Source: Phocoena phocoena
Taxonomy: Eukaryota; Chordata; Mammalia; Artiodactyla; Phocoenidae
DNA length: 64,000 nucleotides
Reading direction: 5' to 3'
Assembly: GCF_963924675.1 (NCBI RefSeq)
Contig: NC_089221.1
Location: forward strand, 89,136,998 to 89,200,997
Within the stretch, counting starts at the first letter, position 1. Every line of letters starts with the position of its first letter. The notes below the pieces were generated by a model that was not told the DNA's origin, searched no databases, and saw nothing but the letters and a program-made list of their open reading frames with translations. Positions 11,715 through 24,087 of this stretch are shown here, in pieces. A program made the position numbers and the translations under genes.

Positions 11715-13348
11715 AATGTGAGGTGCACCATTGTGTGCAGACAGGACATAAAGGGATCAAAGGAAAAAGTAAACAAACAGAAAGTGTTCTCAAAACTCCT
11801 GCTTGATGGCCTCAAAGAAGAAGCGGAAATCGATCAAATCAAAGCCTTTTTTATAGGTGCTGAGATGTCTTTTTAAACATCAGCATCCTAAATGCCAGAT
11901 GGTTAATGAAGGTCAGGCAGGCAACTTTCATAATTTGTCATTATGAGTTTAGTCGTGTGCCTTTATTAGGAACTGGTGGATAACTTCCCAGTTGGCAATA
12001 TTTTAGGGAGTATTTTTCCTATAAGTAAAGTTTTAAAAATATGAGCATAAAAGTATAGCATAAAAGTAATTAAAAATTTTTTTGATAGAGTTAGGAAGGC
12101 AAATGAACTGCTCAATAGCCGTGTTTATGCAGCCAAATGAGATTAATTGTTTGCTTTACTTTCACCTGGAGCAGTTTCTGTGAATCTGAATCACATTTTT
12201 GCTGACTTTTGAGTTCAAGAACAAAAGTTGAGGAGGATAAAGCTGAAGCAACCAGTTAAAATGGCTTTTGCAGTACAGATTTCAGAGGCTAGAGGGCATA
12301 ATTGTTTTAGCTGATCCAAAGCAAGGAAAAGCAAAACCTATTCATCTGTTTCTTACACAGTGACCTAGAAGCTTTAAAATTTGGATCATGAGTGCAAGTT
12401 CATTTCTCATTAAAAACCAAATCGGTATCTGCAGAACGGAGCAGCAGAATAAGATGTGCATTTTCTATGGTTGTTGGGATGTTTTTGCAGAGGCTGTGGG
12501 TTTGTGAGAGAATGTAGAGCACGCTCAGAGGGACCCTTTTGTTCTGCATATATTCCTATCTTTAGGTTTATCAAGCGGTCTACTTGATCTCCACTTGGGC
12601 TAGTTTTCCCCCAAAACAGCAGCCCTCCCACCAAAGAATATGTATATATGTATGTATGTGTATATACAGTGTCATCAAGGATCTTGATAAGTAATTGAAT
12701 ATCATTAGGAAATGAGAAGGTTGATACCAGGTAGTGAGATTTGACTTTTATGAAAATGGTTTCTTTTCAAAATGTATGAACCTTGATAATTTTTCTTCCA
12801 AAGTGGTTAGCTAATCAGTGACATTGTATGGAACTAACATGGTTTCTACCTTTATTTGACCTCTTCCTACTTAGGACTTTCTGGGTCTTCTTTGCCATTT
12901 TACCATCTTTATTATGATATACTTCTTATTTCCCTTCCTCACATATTGTATGTGACCCCAAGCCCCAGATCACCTACCTCTTCATTCATTTATTCTACTC
13001 CTGTTCATGCCAACATACCCAAATGGAAGAAGAACAGTGGAAAAAGTAACTTCCACCCTCACAAATTCCTCCTTAATTTCATCATGTCTTTGCCTCACAA
13101 ACCACAATTCCTATGACCACATTCAAATTTTTTTTGAATGACAGTTGTCTTTCCCCTCTTTCTGCACACCAAAAGCCCTCAAACAGGATATTTGTAGCCT
13201 AATGAATACAAGTACTCAAGGAAATGATTGGGAGGGGTCTTTAAGAAGTTTCTAAATAAGGGATAAATGTCTCATTAAATAAAATGTTAAACATTTTTTG
13301 AAGCAAATCTTTTCACCTCCACCTCCAAAATATATTCCAAACTTATCT
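11715..13348. other. Intergenic DNA, no gene seen
   Basis: No clear repeat occurs apart from a TATG/TATA microsatellite at about 12640-12667. The part at about 12090-12330 has low repeat content and many TAAT and TTTGC words, so it is a modest candidate for conserved non-coding DNA. Confidence 0.5.
12640..12667. repeat. TATG/TATA microsatellite
   Basis: Alternating tgtatatatgtatgtatg-type units, imperfect. Confidence 0.75.
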
Positions 13349-13882
13349 ATGGTAGGCAGAATTTTGGTCCCCATGATCGTTATTCCCTGATGTTACTCCA
13401 GTGAATATGTTACTTTATGTAGCAGAATGGATTTTGCAGGTGTAATTAGGGTCACTAATCAGATGACCTTAAAACAGGAAGATTATTCTGGATTATCCTA
13501 GTGGGCCCAATGTAGTCACATGAGTTCTTTAAAGCAGAGATATTTCTCAAACTGTAGCAGAAGGTGAAGTCATATTTGAAGCATGAGAAGGATGTGTTGG
13601 TGTACCACTGTTGGCTTGAAGATGAAGAAGACCATATCAAGGAAAGGGAAACCTAGTCCTATAACCCCCAAGGAATTGAATTCTGCCAACAACCTGAATG
13701 CGCTTGAAAGCAGAATCTTCCCAAGAGCCTCCAGATAAGAGCCCAATCCAGCCGATACCTTGATTTCAGTGTTGTGAGGCCCTGAGTAGCATACCCAGTT
13801 GAGAGATGCTGTGCACAGACTTCGAACCCATGGAACTGTGCTTGTGGTAATTATTTACAGCAACAGTAGAAAACTATTAGAC
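13349..13882 (+). mobile_element. ERVL-MaLR (MLT1-type) LTR
   Basis: It starts with the 'ggtaggcagaattttggtcc' phrase, passes 'gggcccaatgtagtcacatg', and ends near 'gtagaaaactattag', the order seen in MLT1-group LTRs. A second copy of the same group is at 29886. No internal region is attached, so it is a solo LTR remnant. Confidence 0.75.
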
Positions 13883-14442
13883 CACTCCTTCTTATTATGT
13901 GGGATTTTAAAAGTCTTTGCTACTTAATGTCTTCATTTTTGCTCTTGTTATTTATAATTGAAAACTAAAGTTTTATATCTGCTTCTCAAGCTGTGAAAAA
14001 TAAGTCCTAAAATTCAAACTTTCCCTTCTTTTCTGATGGACTATTGTATGTATTGGCCTTTTGATGAAAGAATACAATTTTATTTGCATTAGCTGAACGT
14101 CTATCAAGGACAAGGCTCTATGCTATTCAGTTTACAGATCCTGCTTCCAATCTTCAGAACAACTTTTATGTCCCAGAAGGGAATATAAATGTTCAAATTG
14201 GGGAAGAAACAGTAAACATCTCTGATGGTAAGAAGAACAGGAAACAGTATTCCTAAGGAAGCAGGTATGTAAGGAAACAGTTTATTTTTGAATCTGACTC
14301 CAATATACAAAATATCCAGGATTTCAGGAACCAGAGCAGAAATGTTTCTATTTTTAAGTCTTATGTCACAAACTGAGCTGTCCAATAAATGAAATTTAAA
14401 AATTTTTATATGACAGCTTAATTGTTCACTTTTGAATCCTAT
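13883..14442. other. Intergenic AT-rich DNA
   Basis: No gene or clear repeat is seen. Confidence 0.5.
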
Positions 14443-14457
14443 AAAAGAAACATTGTG

Positions 14458-14669
14458 GGCTTCCCTGGTGGCGCAGTGGTTGAGAGTCCGCCTGCCGATG
14501 CAGGGGATATGGGTTCGTGCCCTTGTCCGGGAAGATCCCACATGCCGCGGAGCGGCTGGGCCCGTGAGCCGTGGCCTCTGAGCCTGCGCGTCCGGAGCCT
14601 GTGCTCCGCAACGGGAGAGGCCACAACAGTGAGAGGCCCGCGTACCGAAAAAAAAAAAAAAGAAAAAGA
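14458..14669 (+). mobile_element. CHR-2-type tRNA-derived SINE (short form)
   Basis: The tRNA-like head has an A-box (TGGCGCAGTGG) and B-box region, then a GC-rich body and an A-rich tail with AAAAAG units. The target duplication AAAAGAAACATTGTG is at 14443-14457 and 14670-14684. Confidence 0.95.
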
Positions 14670-14684
14670 AAAAGAAACATTGTG

Positions 14685-15480
14685 CCAGACCAGTAAAACA
14701 GTCAGGGAAAACTTTATTCAACACAATTGCAATAGGGGAGAGAAACTGAATTCAACTCCACTGAAACAAAAGGTGGGAGGATTTTTAAGTGCTGGGACGA
14801 GCTAGTGGAAAAGTACAGGGGACTTTAGGGAAGTTGGTCACTGTGATTAGACCATCCAGATTTACTAATTGTCACTTTTCAAAGTTAGGATCTTACCTTC
14901 CCCCAGAGACTACGAGACAGGGCCTCTATCTTTCTTGATGAATTACATTTCAAAGGGATGGCTCCCTTGTTCTTGAGAAGGACATTTCTGGGTTGTATAA
15001 AATTTACATTACAAAGAGACAAAAGATTTACAACTGCAAGTTTTCTAAAGTAAGTGCTCTGGGAAAAAGTTGGTCAGGAACCTATAGTCAAGAACAAGCT
15101 TGTCTAAAGTTTAGTCAAGCTGAGGGGACTATTAAGCCTATCTTGGTCAGTCCCCATTTTGCTTACCTTCAGGAAATTTAAACACAGTCTTTTTGGAGAG
15201 TTTTGCTTCTCAATTCCAGGATTCATTCCAACCCCTACCTACCTCTCAGCAGTTGAGTTGTGGTTCCAGGCACCCCTCTGAATATCAATTGTCCACCTGC
15301 CCAGTTTATGGCAGAATGGTCCATTGTGCTGGTTAGCACAGCTCCTTCAAGACCAAAGGCTCTCTGCTGCTTCTATGCCATATTTGGAGCACAGGAATAT
15401 TACCTGTAAGTGGCTTGTGAGCCAGTCCGCCTACATGACAAGGATAGTTCTCTCTCTGCCACATTTCACGTCTAATCAAA
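14685..15480 (-). mobile_element. Possible LTR or ERV fragment (uncertain)
   Basis: Read on the minus strand, an AATAAA lies near 14710-14716 close to the left edge, and the sequence is moderately GC-rich with no MIR, L1 or SINE similarity. This would fit a decayed retroviral LTR, but I cannot name the family or find terminal TG...CA. Confidence 0.3.
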
Positions 15481-16026
15481 CTAACACTTAGCCTGATGGA
15501 GGCAACAGGAGTAGAAGAAATAAAAAGAAAAATAACACAGTTAATTTCTCAAACATATTTTCCTGCCACACATCCTAAAGAATAGGCGGATTCAGTGAAC
15601 AGACACGAAAGCATTAAGATGCTAATGTTTTGCATTCACATGCTAATTCAGGAAAACAAAGGAAATGTATCTCATTAGCCTAAAGTCATTAGAGTGACTT
15701 TCACCATCCTTTCAGTTTAGTTTCAGTAGTATTCAAAGAACTTGTCAAGATGGAGCAGTAAATTTAAATATTAAATACATTTTCTTTTCAGTAGCACCCA
15801 GTATTGGAAACGATCATAATCATTCAATTTTAAAATATGCTTTTTACTCACATATTTTTAAAAGTTTTTGATTGTGTACTATTGTTAGCTATATAGGGAT
15901 TTTATTTTTTAAGTTTTCTTTTTGACCTTTCTGATAATCACATTTAGTGAAAAAAGAATAAGACAGAGTATAACATACCAGTATATAACATAGAATGCAT
16001 CTATTTGTGTAATTCTGCAAAAATAA
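15481..16026. other. Low-repeat DNA with paired octamer-like motifs
   Basis: No gene is seen. ATGCTAAT occurs at 15619-15626 and 15640-15647, 21 bp apart. Confidence 0.5.
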
Positions 16027-16259
16027 GGTATAGTCTTTTTTTTTCAATTTTAGAATTATATTTATTTTTTTAATACAGCAGGTTCTTATTAGTTATCCAT
16101 TTAATACATATTAGTGTATATATGTCAATCCCAATCTCCCAATTCTTCACACCACCACCCCTCCCCCACCACTTTCCCTCCTTAGTGTCCGTAGGTTTGT
16201 TCTCAACATCTGTGTCTCTATTTCTGCCCTGCAGACCAGTTCATCTGTACCATTTTTCT

Positions 16260-17411
16260 AGGTTCCATATATATGCACTAATATGTGATATATGTATGAA
16301 GTAAGTCTTTCTGACTTACTTCACTCTGTATGACAGTCTCTAGATCCACCCACGTCTCTACAAATGACCCAATTTCGTTCCTTTTTATGGCTGAGTAATA
16401 TTCCATTGCATATATGTACCACATCTTCTTTATCCATTCATCTGTCGATGGGCATTTAGGTTGCTTCCATGACCTGGCTATTGTAAATAGTGCTGCAATG
16501 AACATTGGGGTGCATGTGTCTTTTTGAATTATGGTTTTCACTGGGTATATGCCCAGTAGTAGGATTGCTGGGTCATATGGTAATTCTATTTTTAGTTTTT
16601 TAAGGAACCTCCATACTGTTCTATATAGTGGCTATATCAATTTACATTCCCACCAACAGTGCAAAAGGTTTCCCTTTTCTCCACACCCTCTCCAGCATTT
16701 GTTTGTAGATTTTTTGATGATGCTCATTCTAACTGGTGTGAGGTGATACCTCATTGTAGTTTTGATTTGCATTTCTCTAATAATTAGTGATATTGAGCAT
16801 CTTTTCATGTGCTTCTTGGCCATCTGTATGTCTTTGGAGAAATGTCTATTTAGGTCTTCTGCCCATTTTTGGATTAGGTTGTTTGTATTTTTAATATTGA
16901 GCTGCATGAGCTGCTTATATATTTTGGAGATTAATCCTGTGATGATTTGTTTGCAAATATTTTCTCCCATTCTGAGGGTTGTCTTTTGGTCTTGTTTATG
17001 GTTTCCTTTGCTGTGCAAAAGCTTTGAAGTTTCATTAGGTCCCATTTGTTTATTTTTGTTTTTATTTCCATTTCTCTAGGAGGTGGGTCAAAAAAGATCT
17101 TGCTGTGATTTATGTCAAAGAGTGTTCTTCCTATGTTTTCCTCTAAGAGTTTTATAGTGTCCGGTCTTACATTTAGGTCTTTAATCCATTTTGAGCTTAT
17201 TTTTGTGTATGGTGTTAGGGAGTGTTCTAATTTCATTCTTTTACATGTAGTTGTCTAGTTTTCCCAGCACCACTTATTGAAGAGGCTGTCTTTTTTCCAT
17301 TGTATATCCTTGCCTCCTTTGTCATAGATTAGTTGACCATAGGTGTGTGGGTTTATCTCTGGGCTTTCTATCCTGTTCCATTGATTTATATTTTTGTTTT
17401 TGTGCCAGTAC
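16260..17411 (-). pseudogene. L1-C ORF2 C-terminal fragment
   Basis: This contains the distal ORF2 region in broken frames (pieces at 16931-17236, 16632-17045 and 16278-16541), including the Cys-rich motif ([18 protein letters not shown]). No endonuclease or polymerase. Confidence 0.85.
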
Positions 17412-17415
17412 CATA

Positions 17416-17605
17416 TATACAGATTCAATGCAATCCCTATCAAATTACCAATGGCATTTTTTACAGAACTAGAACAAAAAATCTTAAAATTTGTATGGAA
17501 ACACAAAAGACCCCGAATAGCCAAAGCAGTCTTGAGGGAAAAAAACGGAGCTGGAGTAATCAGACTCCCTGACTTCAGACTATACTACAAAGCTACAGTA
17601 ATCAG
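17416..17605 (+). pseudogene. L1-C inverted ORF2 segment
   Basis: About 190 bases of ORF2 in opposite orientation to the rest of the element. In the frame at 17394-17612 it reads a normal ORF2 stretch ('[19 protein letters not shown]'). In a normal L1 it would sit directly upstream of the 5' end of the minus-strand part. Confidence 0.88.
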
Positions 17606-17613
17606 GGTATAGT

Positions 17614-18705
17614 TTTGTATATAATCTCTGTACATGAGGATGAAGCCTATGATAAAATTTTTAGAGATCATTTATGTGTTAAATATGGATCTGCTGTTCA
17701 CATCAGGAATAAGCATCATAAGTCCATGGAATGATTTCTGAAAAGCTTAAGAGATAAAAATTGAAGACTTTTATTTAGAAAACCTTGCAGTTTTAAATAA
17801 CATAGCAGACATCAACAAACATTAATGTTGAACTACTCAATTCATGATGTTGCCATAACAACAGATCTCAAAAACTGAAAGGCGAGGATAAAGTTGAATG
17901 AAAATTTGGGTTTTAGATTTTATGCTCAAATCCTTAATTTGTTTAAAAAGAAATTTTCCAATGGACAAGGTTCCTGTAGGAATCCCTAGACAATAGTACT
18001 TCTCTCTTTGCCTCCTAAGGGTTTCCTGATGCTGCCACTGCACCCAGCCTCTTGAGTCTTTCTGCTTCCCTTGACTGTTGGTTGAAAAGTGACGAAAAAA
18101 AATTCCATTTCTTGATAGTGCAACAGAAACAGCTTGGAATGCTCCAAGAGAGACTTTAATAAGAAAACAGAGAAAAACAAAAAAACAATATGAAAGCTCC
18201 CCAAATCATTTTTCAACGATTCCTAAGTGTGTCTCTCTTATGTGACCAGTTATGGAACTATGACTAGGGAGACTAACCTGTCCAAGCTTTCCCAGGAATC
18301 ACCTGGTTTTAGTAACTGAAAATCCCACATCCTAGGAAACCTCTTAGTCTTGTGCAAGCTGAAATGGTTCATCATCCTACCTGTCTGTTAGGGGGAATTC
18401 CATAAAGGGCTTCTTTTCCAGTCCTTGGACTTTTTCCTATTCAGCTCCTCCAGTGTCCCTTGATGGTAGACACAGATGATAAGGTTGAATGAGCTGGTTT
18501 CAGTCTGAGAATGGAAGGGTCCTGCTTATGCAGTTATGTTAGTGTGGCAGTAGCTAGTCAGAGGGTAATTGAGCCATGGACTTGTAAATGAGTATTTCAC
18601 CATAAACCTCAATCAGTACTCTTAGAAACAGATGTCATCAAACTCCAATAGTAGACAGCTGCCCAAAAGTTTATCACAAGTATAGCAGGTGCTGGTGTCA
18701 AAGAT
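17614..18705. other. Intergenic DNA
   Basis: No gene. The part at about 18230-18400 may be an unclassified ancient repeat. Confidence 0.45.
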
Positions 18706-18712
18706 AAGCTGA

Positions 18713-18915
18713 GGGCTTCCCTGGTGGCGCAGTGGTTGAGAGTCCGCCTGCCAGTGCGGGGGATATGGGTTCGTGCCCCGATCCGGGAAGATCCCACATG
18801 CCATGGAGCGGCTAGGCCCGTGAGCCATGGCCGCTGAGCCTGCGCATCCGGAGCCTGTGCTCCGCAACGGGAGAGGCCACAACAGTGAGAGGCCCACGTA
18901 CTGCAAAAAAAAAAA
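18713..18915 (+). mobile_element. CHR-2-type SINE (short form)
   Basis: Same head and body as at 14458. A short target duplication, AAGCTGA, is at 18706-18712 and 18916-18922. Poly(A) tail of about 13. Confidence 0.92.
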
Positions 18916-18922
18916 AAGCTGA

Positions 18923-19410
18923 ATCTTTGGGTAGTGTGAATAGTCAAACAACAGAACAGCTATTCAACTGAGTAATGTGTAAACAGTCAAAAGAAAGTGG
19001 CTTTGAAGACTTTTTGACCCAAAAGTCCAGCACACTTGGTCTTTTATAGACGGAACGCACAAGTATGGACAAAGAGAACACTCTCAGAAATATCAGAATA
19101 CCATATACAGTGATAAATTACAAGTGGAGGATTGACTTTACTAAAATTAGAGCTGCCATTAACCTCAAATATGAGTGGAATTTTTATAAGTGACTTTTAT
19201 TCTTTTTTATGTGTACCCATGTAGAAATATATATCTATACAAAATAGAGAAGACAGTGAAAATCACCAATAATCTTATTCACAGAGAAATCCACAGATAA
19301 CGTTTTATCATTTCTTCCTGATCTCTCTCTATATATACTAACACATATATGCATATGTATCATATAGATATAATATATGTAGTTTTCTAATCTTTTTTTG
19401 ACATAACATT
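18923..19410. other. AT-rich DNA, partly old L1M 3'UTR-like
   Basis: About 19220-19390 resembles the AT-rich 3'UTR of old L1M elements, with tatata-rich runs. No gene. Confidence 0.4.
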
Positions 19411-19785
19411 TGTTAGGGACTGAATGTTTGTGTCCCCCTCCAAATTCATATGTTGAAGCTCTAATCCCCAATATGATGATATTTGGAGATGGGGTCTTTT
19501 GGAGGTAATTAGGGTTAGATGAGTTAATGAGAGTGGGACCTTCATGATGAGATTAGTGACATTATAAGAAGAGACACTAGCTCTCTCTCTCTCCCTGCCA
19601 TGTGAGGACACACCAAGAAGGCAGCCATCTACAAGCCAGGAAGAGAGCTCTAACTTGACACCAAATCAGCCAGCACCTTGAACTTGGACTTCCCATTCTC
19701 CAGAACTAAGAGAAATAAATTTCTGTTGTTTAAGCCACTCAGTCTGTGGTATTTTGTTATGGCATCCCCAGCCGACTAAGAAAAC
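19411..19785 (+). mobile_element. MaLR-type LTR
   Basis: It begins TGTTAGGGACTGAATG and ends near 'ccgactaagaaaaca', with 'gccatgtgaggacaca' in the middle and an AATAAA close to the 3' end (ttaagccactc follows). This order matches a mammalian MaLR LTR; the subfamily is not resolved. Confidence 0.75.
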
Positions 19786-21166
19786 AACCGTGAAAATTTT
19801 CCTATGTTAAACATTCTTCAGATACATAAAATGACCAGTCATCCACCATACAGTATGAATGCACTCTAACTTATTTTACCAAACCACTAGTTTAATTCAT
19901 TTAGATATACAATGTACACTTTTGGCTGCCCTTCCTATTTTCCAAAAAAGAATAACAATTTTGTTCAGGAATATACTTCTCCTCCATGTAACCTTGCACC
20001 TCAAAGAGAAATAATTCCACTACAAAATCCAGGAGTGGACCTGATTGGTCTAAGAATAATACAGTTCTTTCCCAGTGATTGGTTCAGAATTGGCATATGG
20101 CCACTTCTAGCCAATAAGATGTGAAGGGAAGTTCTGATGGAGAGATTTGAGGAAGTTTTCTGACATCTAAGACAGAATCATAAGAAGTAACAGACTCTCT
20201 TCTTCTTGAGGCCATTGTGAATTGTGGATGTGCGGTCATCTTACTTTTGGCCAGCTCTGAAGACTGCAGAAGAGATTAATGATACCTAGTTCTTTGGTGA
20301 ACATTGATGAACCACTGAATCACAACCCTGAAACCTACCTCCTCCTCTGTATTTCCTGTTATGTGAGATAAATTTCCTCTTTATTTAAGTCAGCTTGTGT
20401 CAGGGTTTCTGGTACTTGCAGATAAAAGATTTTATAAATTTTGCTGTTACAATCATCTTTGTACATAAACCTTTGTCTCTGTACATATACCTCAGGTTAT
20501 TTCCTAGGATAGAATCTCTGAAGAGAAAATCCTAGGTCCAAGGTAGGAACACGTTTAATATTCTTCATACCTATTGCCAAATTTATTCTGAGAAAGGCTG
20601 CGTGACTTTATACTCCCATCAGCAATATATAAGTGACTATTTCAATGTATCTTTACTAGGATCAAATACGATCCTTTTAAAACCTTTCATTGCTGTGATG
20701 GAAAAATAATGGTACCCTGTTGTGATATCAATTTGAGTCTTTGTTATGGGGCTTGAGTATATTTTCATATACAGTATTTATTAGTCACTTATATTTAGGC
20801 ATCTGTACATTGTCTATGGCTGCTTTTCTTAATGTTTTCTTAAGTGGAATTTGAGGACAAGTAGTCATTTTAAAATGTTGGTTATAACATACTTTTTATT
20901 TTAGTATCTTTCTAGTTTGGATGGAAAGGCATATTATTACAGGGAAGAAATTTATTTTGGCTTTTTAGTTCATAAAATGAAAAAAAACCCCAAAATCCCT
21001 GAAACTCACTAGAGACACGAAAAGCTTCTCTTCTTTAAAAGATGTTCTTATCTATGGAGTTTGGGTAAATTCGTGAAATAGTTTGATTGTTGTAACCCAA
21101 ATTCAAGTGGAATCTTCTTTTTGATTTCTCTAATCAGTACTCTTAGGCTATCTAACTACCCATTTT
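19786..21166. other. Old repeats in AT-rich DNA
   Basis: About 20020-20430 looks like an ancient LTR or DNA-transposon fragment ('gtgagataaatttcc' then 'gtcagggtttctggtacttgc'). About 20460-20640 resembles old L1M 3' sequence on the minus strand. No gene is seen. Confidence 0.45.
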
Positions 21167-21180
21167 AAAGCTTCATTTAT

Positions 21181-21420
21181 TGTAAAATGGATGGCTAGTG
21201 GGAAGCTGCTACATAGCACAGGGAGATCAGCTCGGTACTTTGTGACCAACTAGAGGGATGGGATAGGGAGGATGGGAGAGAGGCTCAAGAGGCAGGGGAT
21301 ATGGGGATATATGTATACATATAGCTGATCTACTTTGTTATACTACAGAAACTAACACAACATTGTAAAGCAATTATACTCCAATAAAGATATTTTTAAA
21401 AAAAGAAATACTACCCAAAA
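21181..21420 (+). mobile_element. L1-G: short 5'-truncated L1 3' end
   Basis: Only about 240 bases of L1 3'UTR (the L1-A/B/E type), with an AATAAA before the tail. A 14-bp target duplication, AAAGCTTCATTTAT, is at 21167-21180 and 21421-21434. Confidence 0.93.
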
Positions 21421-21434
21421 AAAGCTTCATTTAT

Positions 21435-23109
21435 GACCTGTTCAGCAATATTTAGGTTTCCCTCTACTGTTTTAATAACTCACTATGACTTTCTTCATGT
21501 ACCCTCTTGCTAAAAATTGCTTTATGTCAGGGCTTAGCAAATTTGTGATCAGCTGGAGAAAAACATGGGTGTGTGAAAGAAAAAATGAACTTTAGTAATA
21601 ATACATACTCAAGATATAGGAGCCAACACTTGTCCATTTTTATTCTGAATGTGCCAGTTTTCAGTGTGTCTGCAACCCTGAAAAATAGCATAATGCAGTC
21701 TTCATTATTAATGTGTTCAAGTGCACCTTTTTATATAGGTTGGCATTAGCTAGGTGCTGTCTTGAGAGAAAAGGGGAGATGTGATTAATGATACGTACTT
21801 CCTCATTGCCAAACTCCTCCCATGATTTTGGCTGGATTGGAAAGAAGAATATTGCCAAGTATGGCAACCTGCTTTGCCCAGAAGCTTTGTCAGAAGGAAA
21901 ATCTTTGTCACCTTTGGGTCTGGCCTTGTGTGTAGGTGTGCAGGAAGAATGGCAGCCTCCTCAGTGTGACTCAGTAGGTCCCTCTCAGGCAGGAACACAG
22001 GAGCCAGGAATCCTGGATGGGTGATCCTTGAGTCAGACAGGCTTATCCTAGAGGTCAGTCCCCAGACCAGGCAGTGGGGCTGCAGTCACTGAAGTCTTGG
22101 GGCAGGGCTTTAGTGACCCAGGAGAAGCTGGCAAGGGGAAGACAGGGTAGCAGGAGCAGATTAAAAAAAAGCAAATCCCGGAAACTGAAACACATAGTGG
22201 TAGAAAGAGCTTCTGCCAGATTTGACTGGCAGCAAAGGAGACTCAGACATGTGGAAGCCCAGTGGTTGGCTCTGTACAACCCAAATTCCAGGTCTGTTGG
22301 AAGTGACAAATCTTTCCAAACTAGTTTTAGCAAAAGAGTGGGGTACAAAAGAGTATCATAGGACCCATGGGCAGGAATTCAAGAAGGGATTAGAATCAAG
22401 AACAGGAAAATCATCACCAAGCCATGTTCTGCCATCTCTGCTTCCCATTGTCCATCTGCTACATTCTTCTATGTACCTGTGGATAACTTACCTTGCTCCA
22501 CACAGAATGTAGCAGCTCCCAGCTCCAGAGTTTACATATTGTAGTCCAGCCACACAGACCCCGAATCTTTTTTTTGTCACCCTTAGTCTCTTGCAAACGT
22601 TTCTCTTTTTTTTTTCACACATTACTCTTTAGATAGATAGATAGATGGTAGGTGGGTAGATAGATAGATTCTATTCCAATTTCTATTCACTGATTGGTCC
22701 AGCTCTAGTCCAATGAGCTGTGTTTGTGGCAGGTGAGGTCACAGTGAACATACAGGACTGTGGAAACTCAACCCTGGGGACTGGAGTGAATGAGGGGTAG
22801 CAGGATGGGCAGTTAAGAGATTATTGTGAACCATTTACTCAAATTCTGAATTTCATTAGATTGGAGAGGAAGAGTGAGGCTGTTGATATACTGCCTGCTG
22901 CATAATGAGACTGGCCTTTGATCTACGGACACAGCTATTATTGAATTAAGGACAGTAGAAGCCACTACCGATGTAGTTCCTTTCTTAAGAAATATTTCTG
23001 AGGAAGTGGTTATGTAAGTGCTTATAAATTGTTTTGTTAAATAAGCATATATATTTAATATGTATTTGTTTTTATACTTTAAAAAATACTGAAAACTTTC
23101 TGCCATGAT
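21435..23109. other. Intergenic DNA, no gene recognised
   Basis: Moderate GC around 21900-22500. The overlapping frames at 22055-22361 on both strands have no known domain. A GATA microsatellite lies at 22630-22670. Confidence 0.5.
22630..22670. repeat. Interrupted GATA microsatellite
   Basis: Tandem GATA/TAGA units with a GGTAGGTGGG interruption. Confidence 0.85.
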
Positions 23110-24087
23110 GGAACAATAGTGTCTAGATTTGCCCTCCCACCTTCAACAGTTAAAAAATCAGATAAAATATATAAAATGATGGTTTTCAAACATTAAACAA
23201 TGAGTACTACAGGACTCATAATCTACAAGAGTGGAAGCTTATGACTACCCAGTTTACTGCCTGGAGGGGCTGCAGAACAGGTAAGCAAACCCAAACACAG
23301 CCCAGCACTTTCATGAGTTGAAAGTTCAAGGAGGCCAAGGGAGCTAGAATTTGTGGGGCATGGTGATGGAGAGAAGGAGAGAGAGAGCTCCATAGATCTG
23401 CAAAGGGCCTTCCTCATATCTTCATTTGAGTAATGACCTGAGTAAGCCTGCATGTGAAGAAATTACCCGAGGCCAGGGAATGAGCCAACAGAAAAGAATA
23501 AGCATAAACATCACTGGAATTAATGCATAACTAGGAGTAAGTCATGTTCCTATTAGCCCAGATGAAAAGATGTCCTAATACATAAGGCATTGAGTAGACC
23601 CCTCAAGGGCTATTGCCTTGGTGGTGGGACCAAATTAGCTCTAGACCAAAGGCCATTCTGGTCCAAACCAAAGCTTAAAAGCAAGCCTCAAAATGATTAA
23701 AACTCATTCCAAGTGACTCAACTATGTCCCTAAACAGAGCTCATCAATGGTTATCAAAAACAAAAACAAAAACAAACCACTTAGCAACATAAAATTCACA
23801 ATGTCTGGTATCCAACCAAAACTCACCAGACATATGAAAAGCAGGACAATATGATCCTTAGCTAAGAGAAAATCAATTCCACATTTGTTAGAATCAACAG
23901 ACTAAATATTAAGACAGCTATTGTAGATGTATCCCATATGTTCAAGAAGATAGACAAAAACATGAATACATGAATATGATAAGAGAAATTGAAAATATAA
24001 GAAAGACCTAAGTGGAATTTCTAGATGAAAATACAATATCTGAGATGAAATCTGAAAACAATACCTGAAATGAAAAATACATTGGGC
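23110..24087 (+). mobile_element. Ancient L1M (HAL1-like) 5' part and ORF1, first segment
   Basis: The later half reads as diverged L1M ORF1 ('tgtctggtatccaaccaaaa', 'cccatatgttcaagaag'). Its continuation is found after each younger insertion at 24550-24772, 29826-29885 and 30347-30550, so one old element spans the whole block. Confidence 0.75.

Larger units (their letters stand above)
16035..17605 (-). mobile_element. L1-C: 5'-truncated L1 with 5' inversion
   Basis: From 16035 to about 17412 the element reads as L1 3' end on the minus strand. At 17412-17418 it switches to plus-strand L1 sequence from the immediately upstream part of ORF2 (to 17605). This is the twin-priming structure. An 8-bp duplication, GGTATAGT, is found at 16027-16034 and 17606-17613. 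Its 3'UTR is the short type shared with L1-D, unlike L1-A, L1-B and L1-E. Confidence 0.9.

Noticed and set aside
11087..11815. 242-codon minus frame that looks longer than the L1
   Set aside because: The first 37 or so codons are flanking DNA. The rest is L1-B ORF2. The boundary at 11704 is fixed by the target duplication.
14458..14520. tRNA gene-like start
   Set aside because: The A- and B-boxes belong to the SINE head. The stem pairs and CCA end region of a functional tRNA are not kept.
14104..14724. 206-codon minus-strand frame with a proline- and arginine-rich part
   Set aside because: It reads through the SINE at 14458-14669 in reverse. The same 'peptide' recurs wherever the SINE occurs (18609, 32645, 37249, 45309, 55891).
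22055..22361. Two overlapping frames of about 95 codons on opposite strands
   Set aside because: Mirror frames in one stretch with no recognisable domain. At most one could be real and neither has support.
22630..22670. CRISPR-like or regulatory repeat array
   Set aside because: It is a simple GATA microsatellite. No spaced direct repeats occur anywhere in the window.
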